Shown here one piece after another: positions 1-7,909 of a stretch of 64,000 bases of DNA. This DNA is from Bacillus sp. SLBN-46. Lineage in GTDB: Bacteria; Bacillota; Bacilli; Bacillales; Cytobacillaceae. Location of the stretch: positions 4,813,501 to 4,877,500 of the forward strand of contig NZ_JAVIZM010000001.1 in the NCBI RefSeq assembly GCF_031453555.1, read 5' to 3'. Numbering within the stretch: position 1 is the first letter of the stretch; every line of letters begins with the position of its first letter. Made by a program: the position numbers and the translations under genes. The notes under the pieces were generated by a model. It was not told the DNA's origin, made no database searches, and saw nothing but the letters and a program-made list of their open reading frames with translations.

Positions 1-1185
1 TTCCAAGCTTCTTTTTTCTTCCTCTTCTTTATAGATTTTTCCAATTAACCTTCGAATCTCAGTTAACATGATATCGATCGTCTTGCTTATTTTACCGATT
101 TCACCATGCTCAATGTCCATTTTCACATTCATATTTCCATCTGAAACTTGTCTCATTTTTCCCTCTAGAATGGATAATGGCTTTGTAATGCTTGTCGCTA
201 TGTAAAATGACATCAACACGGCTAGTAATAAAAAGACAACGCTTGTTATGACGATGATCTTTAACATGGTGGCAAGATAATCAAACAATTCGTTTTTTGG
301 AATAATAGTTACTGCTTTCCATTTGGATGTGTTGGAAGTAGCCGTAATTAAATACGAGTCCTTATTTTCTTTTGTTTCCTTTCTAAATCCATCTATATAC
401 TTAAAATTCTCCCCTAATATAGTAGTAGCCTTGCTTCCTATCTCATTTTTATTTTTGCTATAGATAATATTTTTTTGGTCATCCACTAGATAAAATTTTG
501 TATGTTTCGTAAAGTGTATATCACTCCACAAGTTCTTTAGCTTATCGATACCTATATTAATGATAATTAAACCTAACTTCTCTTTGGTATAAGGATTAAC
601 AATTGATCGTCCAATAGAAACGACTGGCTCATCTTTGTAAGAAAAGAGTTTATTAGGATGAACACCAACGGGAACATATACCCCTCCCTTTTTTACTATC
701 TCTTGTATATAGGGCTCCTTAATGAACTCCTTTTCAAAATAAGCGTGGTCCATGTACTCCAGGTTACTCCGTCCTACAATGAAGTGATTCTTGCTCTGAT
801 AAATAAATGCAGAGTCTATGATTTTACTATATAAAAAGAAATCACTTTGAATTTTACCATTCACAGTGGAAAAATCCCGTTGCCTTTCGTATAAGGGATA
901 CTTAAACGTTGAGTAATCCTTTCCCATAATCTGATAAATTTGTTGATCCTGTAGTGGATACATTGATAAGGAAAGTAATGGATGTAGTGCGGTATCAATG
1001 TTTTTGACAATTTGTCGATTGTTCTCAACAGCCGCATCCAATAACATATTCCTATTAGAATTGACAAATAACCAAGACAAACTTCCACCAATAATCGTAA
1101 AAGATAAAATAAGTAAACTGGAGAATGAGATTACTAGCTTATATCTCAAGTTCAAATGTAAAAACCATTTCTTCATACTTTTCAT
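1..1185 (-). CDS. YesM-type sensor histidine kinase, N-terminal part (runs off window start)
   Basis: The minus-strand reading frame is open for 395 codons from an ATG at 1185 to the window edge. It starts with a short cytoplasmic stretch and a membrane helix (about residues 10-35), continues with a long extracellular sensor region of dCache type, then a second membrane helix (about 310-335), then a HAMP segment with the pattern SITKPLSILEGKM. The last visible residues (KIYKEEEERSLE) are the usual lead-in to the His-kinase domain of the YesM/LytS class, which is outside the window. Such kinases normally pair with an AraC-type response regulator and sense sugars or cell-wall signals. The ligand cannot be read from this part. 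A TATAAT-like sequence (1265-1270, minus strand) could be its -10 element. Confidence 0.85.
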   Translation of the reverse strand, partial: MKSMKKWFLHLNLRYKLVISFSSLLILSFTIIGGSLSWLFVNSNRNMLLDAAVENNRQIVKNIDTALHPLLSLSMYPLQDQQIYQIMGKDYSTFKYPLYERQRDFSTVNGKIQSDFFLYSKIIDSAFIYQSKNHFIVGRSNLEYMDHAYFEKEFIKEPYIQEIVKKGGVYVPVGVHPNKLFSYKDEPVVSIGRSIVNPYTKEKLGLIIINIGIDKLKNLWSDIHFTKHTKFYLVDDQKNIIYSKNKNEIGSKATTILGENFKYIDGFRKETKENKDSYLITATSNTSKWKAVTIIPKNELFDYLATMLKIIVITSVVFLLLAVLMSFYIATSITKPLSILEGKMRQVSDGNMNVKMDIEHGEIGKISKTIDIMLTEIRRLIGKIYKEEEEKRSLE

Positions 1186-1344
1186 CTTATAATCCACTCT
1201 TTAACCTAAATTTTGCTACATTGCCTATAGTTATTTAATGAAGGTCGCTATGTAAATATTGACTATTATAACATGTATATACAACTTACATAAAACGGTT
1301 TCAGGCACCCAATTATAGGTAATTTTTAATAATGCGTTTTTTCT

Positions 1345-1353
1345 TGGTATAAT
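1345..1353 (+). promoter_or_regulatory. Extended -10 promoter element of the TRM11-like gene
   Basis: TGGTATAAT is an extended -10 (TGn-TATAAT). It implies a transcript start near 1360, about 30 nt before the proposed start at 1393. No convincing -35 is present, as is common with extended -10 promoters. Confidence 0.5.
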
Positions 1354-1392
1354 AGATAATGTTTTTCAGATAACACTTGAGGTGACGTTGAA

Positions 1393-2376
1393 ATAGAAAG
1401 ATTAAAGTATGATAACGAATTAGATATTACCCCCAAAAAAAGAACGACCTATATATACACTTACGCCCATTCTGAGGATGAACGCTCCTTGTGTGCTTTG
1501 GAAATGCGCTCATTATTCGGAGAGGAGCCTCAATCACATGTCTTGGAAAGCATCGTAAAAATTGGCACTAGCCGAAGCCCTTTTATTAAGGAAAGAATTA
1601 CTCTGTTATTTGAAGCAGAAATCCTTGAGGATCTTTTTATACAGGTGAATACTTTACAACTATGCGGGGCCACGTTTAAAGTCACTTATGTGAAAAATAG
1701 CGGTCAGAAAAAAAGTGAAAGAGACGGATTCGAGAAACGACGTGCAATTGAACGAGAAATTGGATTACACATCGTTGGTAAGGCCGACCTTCGTCATCCC
1801 GATCGATTGTTTGGCGTGATGAATGTCAATCGCAGATGGGTATTCGGTGAGTATAAGAAAAGTGAGTCGGTGTGGTTTCGACATCAGCAGAAACCCAATA
1901 GCTACTCCACTGCGCTCAGCACGCGTGTGGCTAGAGCGGTCGTAAACATTGCCATCCCAAAACCAGAAGGAATTAAGGCCATCGATCCTTGCTGCGGAAT
2001 TGGAACTGTCCTAGTTGAAGCACTTTCAATGGGAATTGATATGGTTGGAAGCGACCGAAATCCGTTGATTCTCCCTGGCGCTCGAGAAAACATCGCACAC
2101 TTTGGTTTTGATGGAGAAATAACCTTAGCAGATATTCGCGATATTACTGGTCATTATGATGTAGCGATTATTGATTTGCCTTATAATTTGTGTTCGGTGA
2201 TATCCCCCGAAGTACAATTGGAAATGCTCCAAAGTGCACGAAGGATTGCAGAAAAAGTAGTCGTGGTGACCGTTGAACCCATCGATGAAATTCTGATAAA
2301 AGCTGGGTTTTCTATTATAGATCGTGCGGTTGCGAAAAAAAGTGTATTTATTCGAGAAGTGATCGTTTGTAATTGA
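1393..2376 (+). CDS. TRM11-like THUMP/SAM-dependent RNA methyltransferase
   Basis: Predicted SAM-dependent RNA (probably tRNA) methyltransferase of the TRM11-like group. The SAM-binding motif is DPCCGIGTVLVEA (about residues 198-210), followed by GSDRNP, and the catalytic-loop motif is DLPYN (about 261-265), the (D/N)PPY position of amino methyltransferases. The first conventional start codon in frame is TTG at 1489, but coding-like sequence (RTTYIYTYAHSEDERSL) continues upstream of it to a stop at 1378. A good ribosome site (GAGGTGA, 1379-1385) sits 7 nt before an in-frame ATA at 1393, so an ATA start, or a mutated ATG, is the best explanation. The next gene, rlmN, is 87 bp downstream on the same strand, so two RNA methylases are neighbours. 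The exact target nucleotide is unknown. Confidence 0.78.
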   Translation: MERLKYDNELDITPKKRTTYIYTYAHSEDERSLCALEMRSLFGEEPQSHVLESIVKIGTSRSPFIKERITLLFEAEILEDLFIQVNTLQLCGATFKVTYVKNSGQKKSERDGFEKRRAIEREIGLHIVGKADLRHPDRLFGVMNVNRRWVFGEYKKSESVWFRHQQKPNSYSTALSTRVARAVVNIAIPKPEGIKAIDPCCGIGTVLVEALSMGIDMVGSDRNPLILPGARENIAHFGFDGEITLADIRDITGHYDVAIIDLPYNLCSVISPEVQLEMLQSARRIAEKVVVVTVEPIDEILIKAGFSIIDRAVAKKSVFIREVIVCN

Positions 2377-2463
2377 TTCAGCTCCATATAGAGCCTATTC
2401 ACTTTATATAAAGGAATCTGATTGGTAAATGTAAGTTTTATTTTTATGAAATGAGGGGAACGT

Positions 2464-3531
2464 ATGAATAAAGAGTCCATATATGGATTAACTATAAATC
2501 AATTGACAGCATGGCTTATCGAGCACGGTCATAAAAAGTCAAGAGCACAACAAGTTTGGGAATATCTTTATCGAAAGCGTGTAACAGCTTTCTCGGATAT
2601 GACGGATGTAAATCAAGCTTGTGTTCAATTGCTGTCAGAAAACTTCGCAATCCAAACCTTACAGGAGCATATCAAGCAAGAATCAGCCGATGGAACGATT
2701 AAATTTTTGTTCAAGTTGCAGGATGGCAACTTGATTGAAACGGTCTTAATGCGCCAAAAATATGGCCTTTCCGTTTGTGTGACAACGCAAGTAGGCTGTA
2801 ATATCGGCTGCAGTTTTTGCGCGAGTGGTTTATTAGCGAAAAGCCGGGATTTATCCAGTGGGGAAATCGTCGAGCAGATTATGAACGTTCAACTGCACCT
2901 GGATAAAAAGGTTCAAGGTGAAACCGTCAGTCATGTGGTTGTGATGGGGATTGGTGAACCCTTTGATAATTTTGAAAACCTCATAGACTTTATCAAGGTG
3001 ATTAAAGATGATAAAGGGCTTGCGATTGCTGCTAGACGGATCACCGTATCCACCAGCGGGCTCGCGGAAGAGCTCATTGAGTTCACGGATATGGGGCTGC
3101 AGGTAAATTTGGCCGTTTCCTTGCATGCGCCAAATAATGAACTTCGGACGCGTATTATGAAAATTAACCGTGCGATTCCAATTGAAAAATTGATGCAGGC
3201 GATGGAGTATTATGTAGATAAGACCAACCGTCGGATTACGATTGAATATATTCTGTTGCGAGATGTCAATGATCATAAGCAAGAAGCCGAGCAGCTAGCA
3301 GAACTTCTGCGTCCTCTTGGGCAGAAAGTCTATGTAAACTTAATTCCATATAATCCGGTCGATGAACATAGTCAATATCAAAGAAGTGAACAGGAATCGG
3401 TACTGTCATTTTATGATACGTTGAAAAAGAGCGGGATTAATTGTAAAATTCGCCAAGAACATGGAACAGACATTGATGCTGCGTGCGGACAGTTAAGAAG
3501 CAAACAAATCAAAAAAACAGAAGCACGGTAA
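2464..3531 (+). CDS. rlmN: 23S rRNA (adenine-C2)-methyltransferase RlmN
   Basis: Radical-SAM enzyme that methylates C2 of an adenosine in 23S rRNA (A2503 in E. coli numbering) and, in some bacteria, tRNA A37. The cluster-binding cysteines are C112-x3-C116-x2-C119 ([13 protein letters not shown]). The second catalytic cysteine is in IDAACGQL (C341), and the acidic residue of GNLIETV is present. Length (355 aa) is normal for the family. The start is supported by GAGGGG 6-10 nt upstream. It could be a second RlmN copy, because Bacillus usually carries rlmN in the rsmB-prpC locus. The related resistance enzyme Cfr has CNFGCKFC and a different N-terminus, so Cfr is unlikely. Confidence 0.92.
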   Translation: MNKESIYGLTINQLTAWLIEHGHKKSRAQQVWEYLYRKRVTAFSDMTDVNQACVQLLSENFAIQTLQEHIKQESADGTIKFLFKLQDGNLIETVLMRQKYGLSVCVTTQVGCNIGCSFCASGLLAKSRDLSSGEIVEQIMNVQLHLDKKVQGETVSHVVVMGIGEPFDNFENLIDFIKVIKDDKGLAIAARRITVSTSGLAEELIEFTDMGLQVNLAVSLHAPNNELRTRIMKINRAIPIEKLMQAMEYYVDKTNRRITIEYILLRDVNDHKQEAEQLAELLRPLGQKVYVNLIPYNPVDEHSQYQRSEQESVLSFYDTLKKSGINCKIRQEHGTDIDAACGQLRSKQIKKTEAR

Positions 3532-3659
3532 CTTCTACCAAATCTCCATGAAATCTATTATGGAAATGGCCTTTGCCCAATATGAAATCAACACTGCAAA
3601 AATAAAGTTAGAAATGTGTGTGAACAACTTTTGTTTCAGCAAGACCGTTCTATTTAGTG

Positions 3660-3705
3660 CCTGCCCCCCTGATACATTAATGCTATAACGTATTGGGGGG
3701 GCAGG
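3660..3705. repeat. GC-rich palindromic repeat, degenerate copy
   Basis: A CCTGCCCCCC arm and a GGGGGGGCAGG arm enclose an AT-rich loop containing TTAATGC. It belongs to the same family as the elements at 5897, 6755, 8728 and 40906. No T-run follows, so it may not terminate transcription. Confidence 0.6.
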
Positions 3706-3759
3706 AATCAGCTATTAACTATCAAGAGAATTTCTATTTGTTACAATCGTTTAGATTTT

Positions 3760-3927
3760 TTATAACACCAGTTTTGATGCATTCAGTTCATAAAATTTTT
3801 CCAATTCCTCAACATATGGCATTCCCGTTTGAGCTCCCATTTTCGTGACTGATATGGTTGCACCCATGGTGGCAAATAAAACAGCGTCCTTTAGATTCTT
3901 TTTGCGTACCATGCCCTCCAGCAATTT
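3760..3927 (-). pseudogene. Remnant of a PfkB-family sugar kinase (C-terminus only)
   Basis: On the minus strand an open stretch ending with TAA at 3760 reads RLFKLLEGMVRKKNLKDAVL, then FATMGATISVTKMGAQTGMP, then YVEELEKFYELNASKLVL. That is the C-terminal signature of ribokinase/fructokinase-type PfkB proteins (EGxxLxxAVxFAxxAAxxSVTKxGAQxxMP). The ATP-binding DTxGAGD motif and everything before it are missing. The upstream side runs straight into a tandem repeat, whose first unit overlaps the remnant. It is a gene relic, not an active kinase. Confidence 0.65.
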
Positions 3928-4073
3928 AAACAAACGTTTGATTAGTTTCTTCAGCCATTGCGTACCATGGCTTCCAGCGACTTAATCAAACGTTTGATTA
4001 GTTTTTTCTGTCCTTGGGTACCATGGCTTCCAGCGATTTAATCAAACGTTTGATTAGTTTTTTTAGCCATGAA
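3906..4073. repeat. Three tandem 56-bp repeats, each with a 16-bp palindrome
   Basis: GTACCATG occurs at 3906, 3962 and 4018, an exact 56-bp period. Each unit contains a palindrome (3928-3943, 3984-3999, 4040-4055) with the core CAAACGTTTG, followed by AGTTTYTT. Units 2 and 3 are nearly identical. Unit 1 is more diverged and overlaps the kinase relic, so the array probably arose by duplication of gene-derived sequence plus an inserted palindrome. The same palindrome plus T-run occurs alone at 10251 and 48315. Confidence 0.85.
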
Positions 4074-4103
4074 AAAAGACCTTCCTATTAGAAAGGTCTT
4101 TTT
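4072..4103. terminator. Rho-independent terminator hairpin
   Basis: AAAGACCTT pairs with AAGGTCTTT around a short loop. A T-run follows on the plus side and an A-run precedes, so it could work in both directions. It follows the end of the broken NUDIX gene. Confidence 0.65.
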
Positions 4104-4105
4104 GA

Positions 4106-4451
4106 GCATCGTAGAAAATTTTTGAATCATCTTCCTAACTAAAGGAGTTGTACGGTCCGGTAATTCGTGTAAAGGAAAAAATCCAGCATCAATCGACTCT
4201 TACCCCCGAAAAAACTTCCACTAACTTAAGTTGCCCAATTTCAACGCCTGTTTCATCAAGAACTTCCCTTCTCCCAGCATCCTCAACAGCCCCCCTAATT
4301 CTAACAAACCACCTGGAAGCCCCCAGACGCCTTCATGTCTTTTTTACAAAAGAATTTTTCCATCCTCATCAACTACACCCACAACAGCGCCAACTAAAAT
4401 GAGCGTCCGGGTTCCAATTATTTCTCGTAACTCCTCAATATAGCCTATCAT
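4106..4451 (-). pseudogene. Broken NUDIX hydrolase gene
   Basis: Read on the minus strand from ATG at 4451: MIGYIEELREIIGTRTLILV, then GAVVGVVDEDGKILL, then a TAA stop (4344-4346), then KRHEGVWGLPGGLLELG. A one-base loss in a G-run near 4296-4301 shifts the frame to AVEDAGRREVLDETGVEIG, which completes the NUDIX box (GX5EX7REUXEEXGU class, here with D in place of one acidic residue). A TGA at 4189-4191 follows, then the family's C-terminal pattern DAGFFPLHELPDRTTPLVR. At least three lesions make it non-functional. Related intact proteins remove damaged or excess nucleotides or sugar nucleotides. Confidence 0.75.
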
Positions 4452-4574
4452 CAACCTCCATATATTTCTCCATTATAAATAATCTCTACATTCATTCGGG
4501 AAATGGACATCATTCCCCTCTGTTAATCGTTGAGAATTAGTATACTAAATCATCTATCACTAAGTAAAAATACA

Positions 4575-4607
4575 GTTCCCCACCAACGCTTTAATGCATC
4601 GGGGGAC
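4575..4607. repeat. Degenerate GC-rich palindrome copy
   Basis: GTTCCCC and GGGGGAC arms surround a loop with CGCTTTAATGC, close to the loop of the copies at 5897 and 6755. It lies just before the peptidase gene at 4704. Confidence 0.45.
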
Positions 4608-4703
4608 TGACCCCAAAAGTTGGTAAATAAAAACATGAAACAATGCGACTGTTCTTTACGTCTTAATTATGAAAACATTTTTAAATACGAAAGGAATACA
4701 GTT

Positions 4704-5288
4704 TTGAATTTAAAGCGAATAGGAAGTTTAGTGTTTATCATTTCTTTTGCTCTTATTATCATCCTTTTATTTATAGAAGAAAACCCCATATCCAATTCAA
4801 ATACAAACCAGTCTATTTCTTATCCTACTGAACTCCATCCAATTGTAAAGGAACGCAGCGACCAATTAATCCAACAATCCGCAAGCAAAGGAATTAGAGT
4901 CGTGATTACGGATGACTTCCGAAGTGCGGAAGACCAGGATCGGCTATATGAGCAAGGCCGCACGACCGAAGGAACGATTGTAACATATGCAAAAGGAGGA
5001 GAGTCTTATCACAATTTTGGTCTTGCCGTTGACTTTGCGCTAAAGGATCCTTCAGGAAATGTCATGTGGGATATGAACTATGATGGAAATAAAAATGGGA
5101 AAGACGATTGGACTGAGGTTGTAGGAATGGCAAAAGCTTTAGGATTTGAATGGGGCGGTGATTGGGCTCAATTTAAAGATTATCCTCATTTACAGATGGA
5201 TTTTGGCTTGACTGTTGCCGACTTACAGAATGGGGAGAGACCTGCTGACTCATCCATGACAGTAGATACAAATCTCGGCAAACCATGA
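4704..5288 (+). CDS. CwlK-like membrane-anchored peptidase (M15 VanY/L-Ala-D-Glu type)
   Basis: Predicted zinc peptidase of the M15B/C group, cutting peptidoglycan stem peptides (L-Ala-D-Glu or D-Ala-D-Ala bonds) outside the membrane. From TTG 4704 (194 aa) it begins with NLKRIGSLVFIISFALIIIL, a single signal-anchor helix. Zinc ligands are H103 and D110 in SYHNFGLAVDFAL and H162 in DYPHLQMDF. The substrate-arginine region is TDDFRSAEDQDRLYEQGR. The reading frame continues upstream to 4620, but AAGGAA just before TTG 4704 and the position of the membrane helix favour the later start. Bacillus CwlK is the nearest known relative. No operon partner is visible. A terminator follows at 5371. Confidence 0.85.
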   Translation: MNLKRIGSLVFIISFALIIILLFIEENPISNSNTNQSISYPTELHPIVKERSDQLIQQSASKGIRVVITDDFRSAEDQDRLYEQGRTTEGTIVTYAKGGESYHNFGLAVDFALKDPSGNVMWDMNYDGNKNGKDDWTEVVGMAKALGFEWGGDWAQFKDYPHLQMDFGLTVADLQNGERPADSSMTVDTNLGKP

Positions 5289-5370
5289 TACGCCCTAATA
5301 CACTGCATCCCTAGCGAAAGGGCAGTATATACGATTTGTATAAGCTTTCATTCGAGAAAAATACAAAAAA

Positions 5371-5400
5371 ACGCTCAGAGAGAACTATTGCTCTGAGCGT
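5371..5400. terminator. Bidirectional terminator between convergent genes
   Basis: ACGCTCAGAG and CTCTGAGCGT form a perfect 10-bp stem with an A-run before and a T-rich tract after. It lies between the peptidase (plus) and the TerB-like gene (minus). Confidence 0.8.
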
Positions 5401-5435
5401 TTCGTTTGTTAAATGGATATTATCTAGAGTGTTAA

Positions 5436-5822
5436 TTACACTGAATGAGGCCCTTTACCAGATAACTCATTAATTTTACCAATCCAATCCTTAAAGCTTC
5501 CAAATTCGTGTGAATCGAAGCCGAAGTACTCCTTAATGATGCGGACAGATTCACTTTCATGTTCATGAAATACTCCATCTGAATAAATCAATTGCAGGAG
5601 TTCTGTCAAGACGATGTTTTTAGAGCGGTCGGATTGAAATATTGCTAAAACATCCTCAATTGCCTGACCTTTTATTTGATAATCCTCAAGCCCAACTTCC
5701 TTTTTAAACTTTTTTAGAACTGTATGTTCATATATAGATAATTTGCCATCAATGGTTGATATCAGCGTAGCAAGTTCAAGAAACGCCTCTTTCTCCTCAG
5801 GCTTCAGTTCTGCTAAGAACAA
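5436..5822 (-). CDS. TerB-like small acidic protein
   Basis: Hypothetical cytoplasmic protein of about 129 aa resembling the TerB/tellurite-resistance fold: KPEEKEAFLELATLISTIDG, KLSIYEHTVLKKFKKEVGL, SDGVFHEHESESVRIIKEYF. The paired helices with acidic D-G turns (TIDGKLS, YSDGVFHEHE) are typical of TerB, which binds divalent ions. The frame is open upstream to 5894 but the extra N-terminus has no ribosome site. TTG 5822 follows GGGAG at 10 nt spacing and gives the N-terminus FLAELKPEEK, so it was chosen. No tellurite operon is nearby. The function is unknown. Confidence 0.65.
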   Translation of the reverse strand: MFLAELKPEEKEAFLELATLISTIDGKLSIYEHTVLKKFKKEVGLEDYQIKGQAIEDVLAIFQSDRSKNIVLTELLQLIYSDGVFHEHESESVRIIKEYFGFDSHEFGSFKDWIGKINELSGKGPHSV

Positions 5823-5896
5823 AATTCCACAACTCCCTTTAATCTTTGTACTATTTATACGAATGAAAACAAAATAAGTTCCAACTTGGCCCAAAA

Positions 5897-5952
5897 AAGG
5901 TGCCTGTCCCCCGGCATATTAAAGCGTTAACGCGGCGGGGGTCAGGCACCTT
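5897..5952. repeat. GC-rich palindromic repeat (GGTGCCTGTCCCCC class)
   Basis: AAGGTGCCTGTCCCCC on the left and GGGGGTCAGGCACCTT on the right enclose AAAGCGTTAACGCGG. It is followed by a 13-bp tandem duplication (CACCTTAAAATGG at 5947 and 5960). It sits between two minus-strand genes and may act as a terminator for the ASCH gene. Confidence 0.85.
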
Positions 5953-5963
5953 AAAATGGCACC

Positions 5964-6389
5964 TTAAAATGGATGCTCCCATAATCCTAGTTTTCCCTTG
6001 GCTGGAATCCACTTATCCAGTAATTTCATCTCTTTCACTTCCCACGCATATCCACCTACTCGAAAGTCTCCGAGAAAAAAGTCATTTCCTTCTACGATTC
6101 TTCCATCCTCCAGGACAGCCCATGTTTGGTTATTCTCCGTTACTTTTATACAATTGACGAGTTCACAAACGGCAATAATTTTTCCAGTTGGAAGTTTTTC
6201 AGTTGTGTATCCATGTTTACCAAGCAACTTCTGAATGGCAATATGATTGCAGACATCCTTATCAATTTTCAAACTAGTGTGAATGGCCATTGGGCCACGA
6301 TAATTTGTCTTCCAAGACCTGGTTTCGTATTGGTTCTCTCTAAGTACAAAGAGACTTGCCCATGGTTGAATCATTGATAATACCTTCAT
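5964..6389 (-). CDS. ASCH-domain protein
   Basis: Small PUA-like fold protein of 141 aa. The N-terminal pattern MIQPWASLFVL, then YETRSWKTNYRGPMAIHTS, is the ASCH signature (QPWA, then ETR-W, then RGP-AIH-S). The middle holds the conserved CELVNC strand. ASCH domains bind RNA or modified nucleosides, and some members hydrolyse N4-acetylcytidine. This protein is larger than the YqfB type and closer to ASCH proteins found near transcription or restriction genes. It is monocistronic, with an AT-rich 220-bp leader region upstream. The biochemical role is unknown. Confidence 0.8.
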   Translation of the reverse strand: MKVLSMIQPWASLFVLRENQYETRSWKTNYRGPMAIHTSLKIDKDVCNHIAIQKLLGKHGYTTEKLPTGKIIAVCELVNCIKVTENNQTWAVLEDGRIVEGNDFFLGDFRVGGYAWEVKEMKLLDKWIPAKGKLGLWEHPF

Positions 6390-6630
6390 ATTAGTAGCCC
6401 CTTACAGATGAAAATTGTTTTCATTAGCGTATCCCTTTCAAAGGTTACTATAACTAGTTGCTTTCAACTGAACGATATCTGTAGATATATGTACAACTAA
6501 AACAGGCTTATTTGAGACAGCTTTAAAATATATTAGCTGCTTTTCTGTAAACAAGTTCTCTAACAAGCTTTCAAATGAATATAAATGGGTATATAGAGAT
6601 AAAAGTTTTCACTTGAAAGGAGATATGCCG

Positions 6631-6747
6631 ATGGATATGGATGTTTGTATTTCTTGTGGAAAGGAATTGTCTAAATTTGAGAGGAACAGATGTGAATGTT
6701 GGGAATGCATGGACACGACTACTGAAGCCTATACAGAAGATGATTAA
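6631..6747 (+). CDS. 38-aa cysteine-rich microprotein (zinc-ribbon-like)
   Basis: An ATG at 6631 follows AAAGGAGA with 7-8 nt spacing, a strong ribosome site. The 38-aa product is MDMDVCISCGKEL, then SKFERNRCECWECMDTTTEA, then YTEDD. It holds two metal-binding-like pairs, CISC and CxCWEC, with a conserved-looking tryptophan, as in short zinc-ribbon proteins. It ends 8 bp before a palindromic repeat that can serve as terminator, so it forms a complete small transcription unit. The family is not recognised by name and the function is unknown. Confidence 0.65.
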   Translation: MDMDVCISCGKELSKFERNRCECWECMDTTTEAYTEDD

Positions 6748-6754
6748 ATATGAC

Positions 6755-6814
6755 AAAAGGTGCCTGACCCCCAGCGTGGTAATGCGTTAACGCGGCGGGG
6801 GTCAGGCACCTTTT
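6755..6814. repeat. GC-rich palindromic repeat, terminator-like
   Basis: AAAAGGTGCCTGACCCCC and GGGGGTCAGGCACCTTTT flank AATGCGTTAACGCGGC. A T-run follows. It lies between the convergent 38-aa gene and the monooxygenase gene and probably terminates both. Confidence 0.88.
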
Positions 6815-6815
6815 T

Positions 6816-7109
6816 TTATTTTAGTGGTTGCCCTTCGAATGCTTTTACATCTAGTGGTGCAGTGAGGAATTTTTTCACATTGGCAACAAATGTGGTGAAC
6901 GATTCACTTGTGTTGTGACTCGCTACGGCGTCTTTATCCTGCCACACTTCTACCATGGTAAAGATGTCTTCATTTTCTACATCCTTTTGAAGACGGTAGG
7001 AGATGTTTCCCTCTTCTGCTCTTGAGGCAGCAATTAACGGTTGAATTTCTTCTAAAAATTGATCCTGCATTGTTGGTTTAATATGAAATGTCGCATGAAT
7101 AATAATCAT
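6816..7109 (-). CDS. Antibiotic-biosynthesis-monooxygenase (ABM) domain protein, YgiN-like
   Basis: A 97-aa single ABM (dimeric ferredoxin-like) domain. MIIIHATFHIKPTMQDQFLE, then EEGNISYRLQKDVENEDIFT, then MVEVWQDKDAVASHNTSESF show the usual pattern, including the conserved E-W and the H-x(5)-F helix. Such proteins oxidise or bind quinones and small phenolics without cofactors (YgiN is a quinol monooxygenase). The gene starts 42 bp after the nitroreductase stop and probably shares its transcript, which points to a role in quinone or electrophile detoxification. Confidence 0.88.
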   Translation of the reverse strand: MIIIHATFHIKPTMQDQFLEEIQPLIAASRAEEGNISYRLQKDVENEDIFTMVEVWQDKDAVASHNTSESFTTFVANVKKFLTAPLDVKAFEGQPLK

Positions 7110-7151
7110 CTTAGGTCATCCTTTCATTTATCAATGATCTAGTCTCTTTCC

Positions 7152-7802
7152 TTACTTCCATTGTGCGACTTGATCTACTGGGAGACGAACGGATGGGTAC
7201 CCACTATCTGCTGCTTTTCCAATGGAGATGAGCATAACCGGAACATAGCGCTCTTTATCTAAACCAAAAGCTTCAGCAATTTGGTCTTTTTCATAACCGC
7301 CAATTGGGTTAGTATCATATCCAAACGCACGAGCTGCTAGCATTAATTGCATAGACACAAGTCCACCATCGACTAACACCACGTCCTTCATGTCCTCACG
7401 TGAAATGTTCTCATAGTAGCCTGCGAAAGAAGTAAGGATTCGCTCCTTAACATCTTGAGGCATATAACCTTTTTCTACGGCAGAACCATAGATTTCTTCC
7501 GCTTTCTCAAAATTGTTCAAATCACCAAATACAGCAATGACTGCCGATGAAGTTTCAACTTGGTTTTGATTGAATTTAGCAAGTGGTGCCAGCGTAGCTT
7601 TTGCCTCAGGACTTTCAATTACAAGGAAGCGCCATGGCTGCATATTTACAGAAGATGGAGCCAGTGTAGCTAACGTTAGGATTTCAGTCATTTCCTCACG
7701 GCTAATTTTTACGGATTTATCATAATTTTTAATAGACCGGCGACCTTTAAGAATCTGGTTAAAGTCATTTATGAGTTGTCTTGATGCTGTAGCTGTAGTC
7801 AT
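7152..7802 (-). CDS. Nitroreductase family NAD(P)H oxidoreductase (YodC/YdgI-like)
   Basis: FMN-dependent nitroreductase of 216 aa. The motif GRRSIKNYD binds the FMN phosphate, LATLAPSSVNMQPWRF is the classic APSSxNxQPW segment, and GYDTNPIGGYEKD is near the C-terminal FMN loop. Known relatives in Bacillus (YodC, YdgI) reduce quinones, nitroaromatics and azo compounds, and are induced by thiol-reactive compounds. It heads a two-gene unit with the ABM protein and is divergent from a TetR gene, with a dyad between them, so TetR control is likely. Confidence 0.88.
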   Translation of the reverse strand: MTTATASRQLINDFNQILKGRRSIKNYDKSVKISREEMTEILTLATLAPSSVNMQPWRFLVIESPEAKATLAPLAKFNQNQVETSSAVIAVFGDLNNFEKAEEIYGSAVEKGYMPQDVKERILTSFAGYYENISREDMKDVVLVDGGLVSMQLMLAARAFGYDTNPIGGYEKDQIAEAFGLDKERYVPVMLISIGKAADSGYPSVRLPVDQVAQWK

Positions 7803-7909
7803 AGGTGTATTCTCCTCTTCTCTTCATGTGAATGTAATGTAATGTAATCTATTCTTATCTTGCCCAAGCTCTCTAACTTCCATGGGTTTAAAGTGTTTTA
7901 CTGATTTTT

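Noticed and set aside
1489..2376. TTG 1489 as start of the TRM11-like gene
   Set aside because: It would remove the conserved-looking TYIYTYAHSEDE segment and has no ribosome site.
2464..3531. Cfr-type antibiotic resistance methylase
   Set aside because: The cysteine-motif surroundings ([13 protein letters not shown]) and the N-terminus follow RlmN, not Cfr (CNFGCKFC).
4148..4402. Plus-strand ORF of 84 aa, rich in Ser, Pro and Thr
   Set aside because: It is the antisense of the broken NUDIX gene, whose motifs read clearly on the minus strand.
6571..6756. Minus-strand ORF of 61 aa
   Set aside because: It is antisense to the 38-aa Cys-rich gene, which has a much better ribosome site and Cys pattern.
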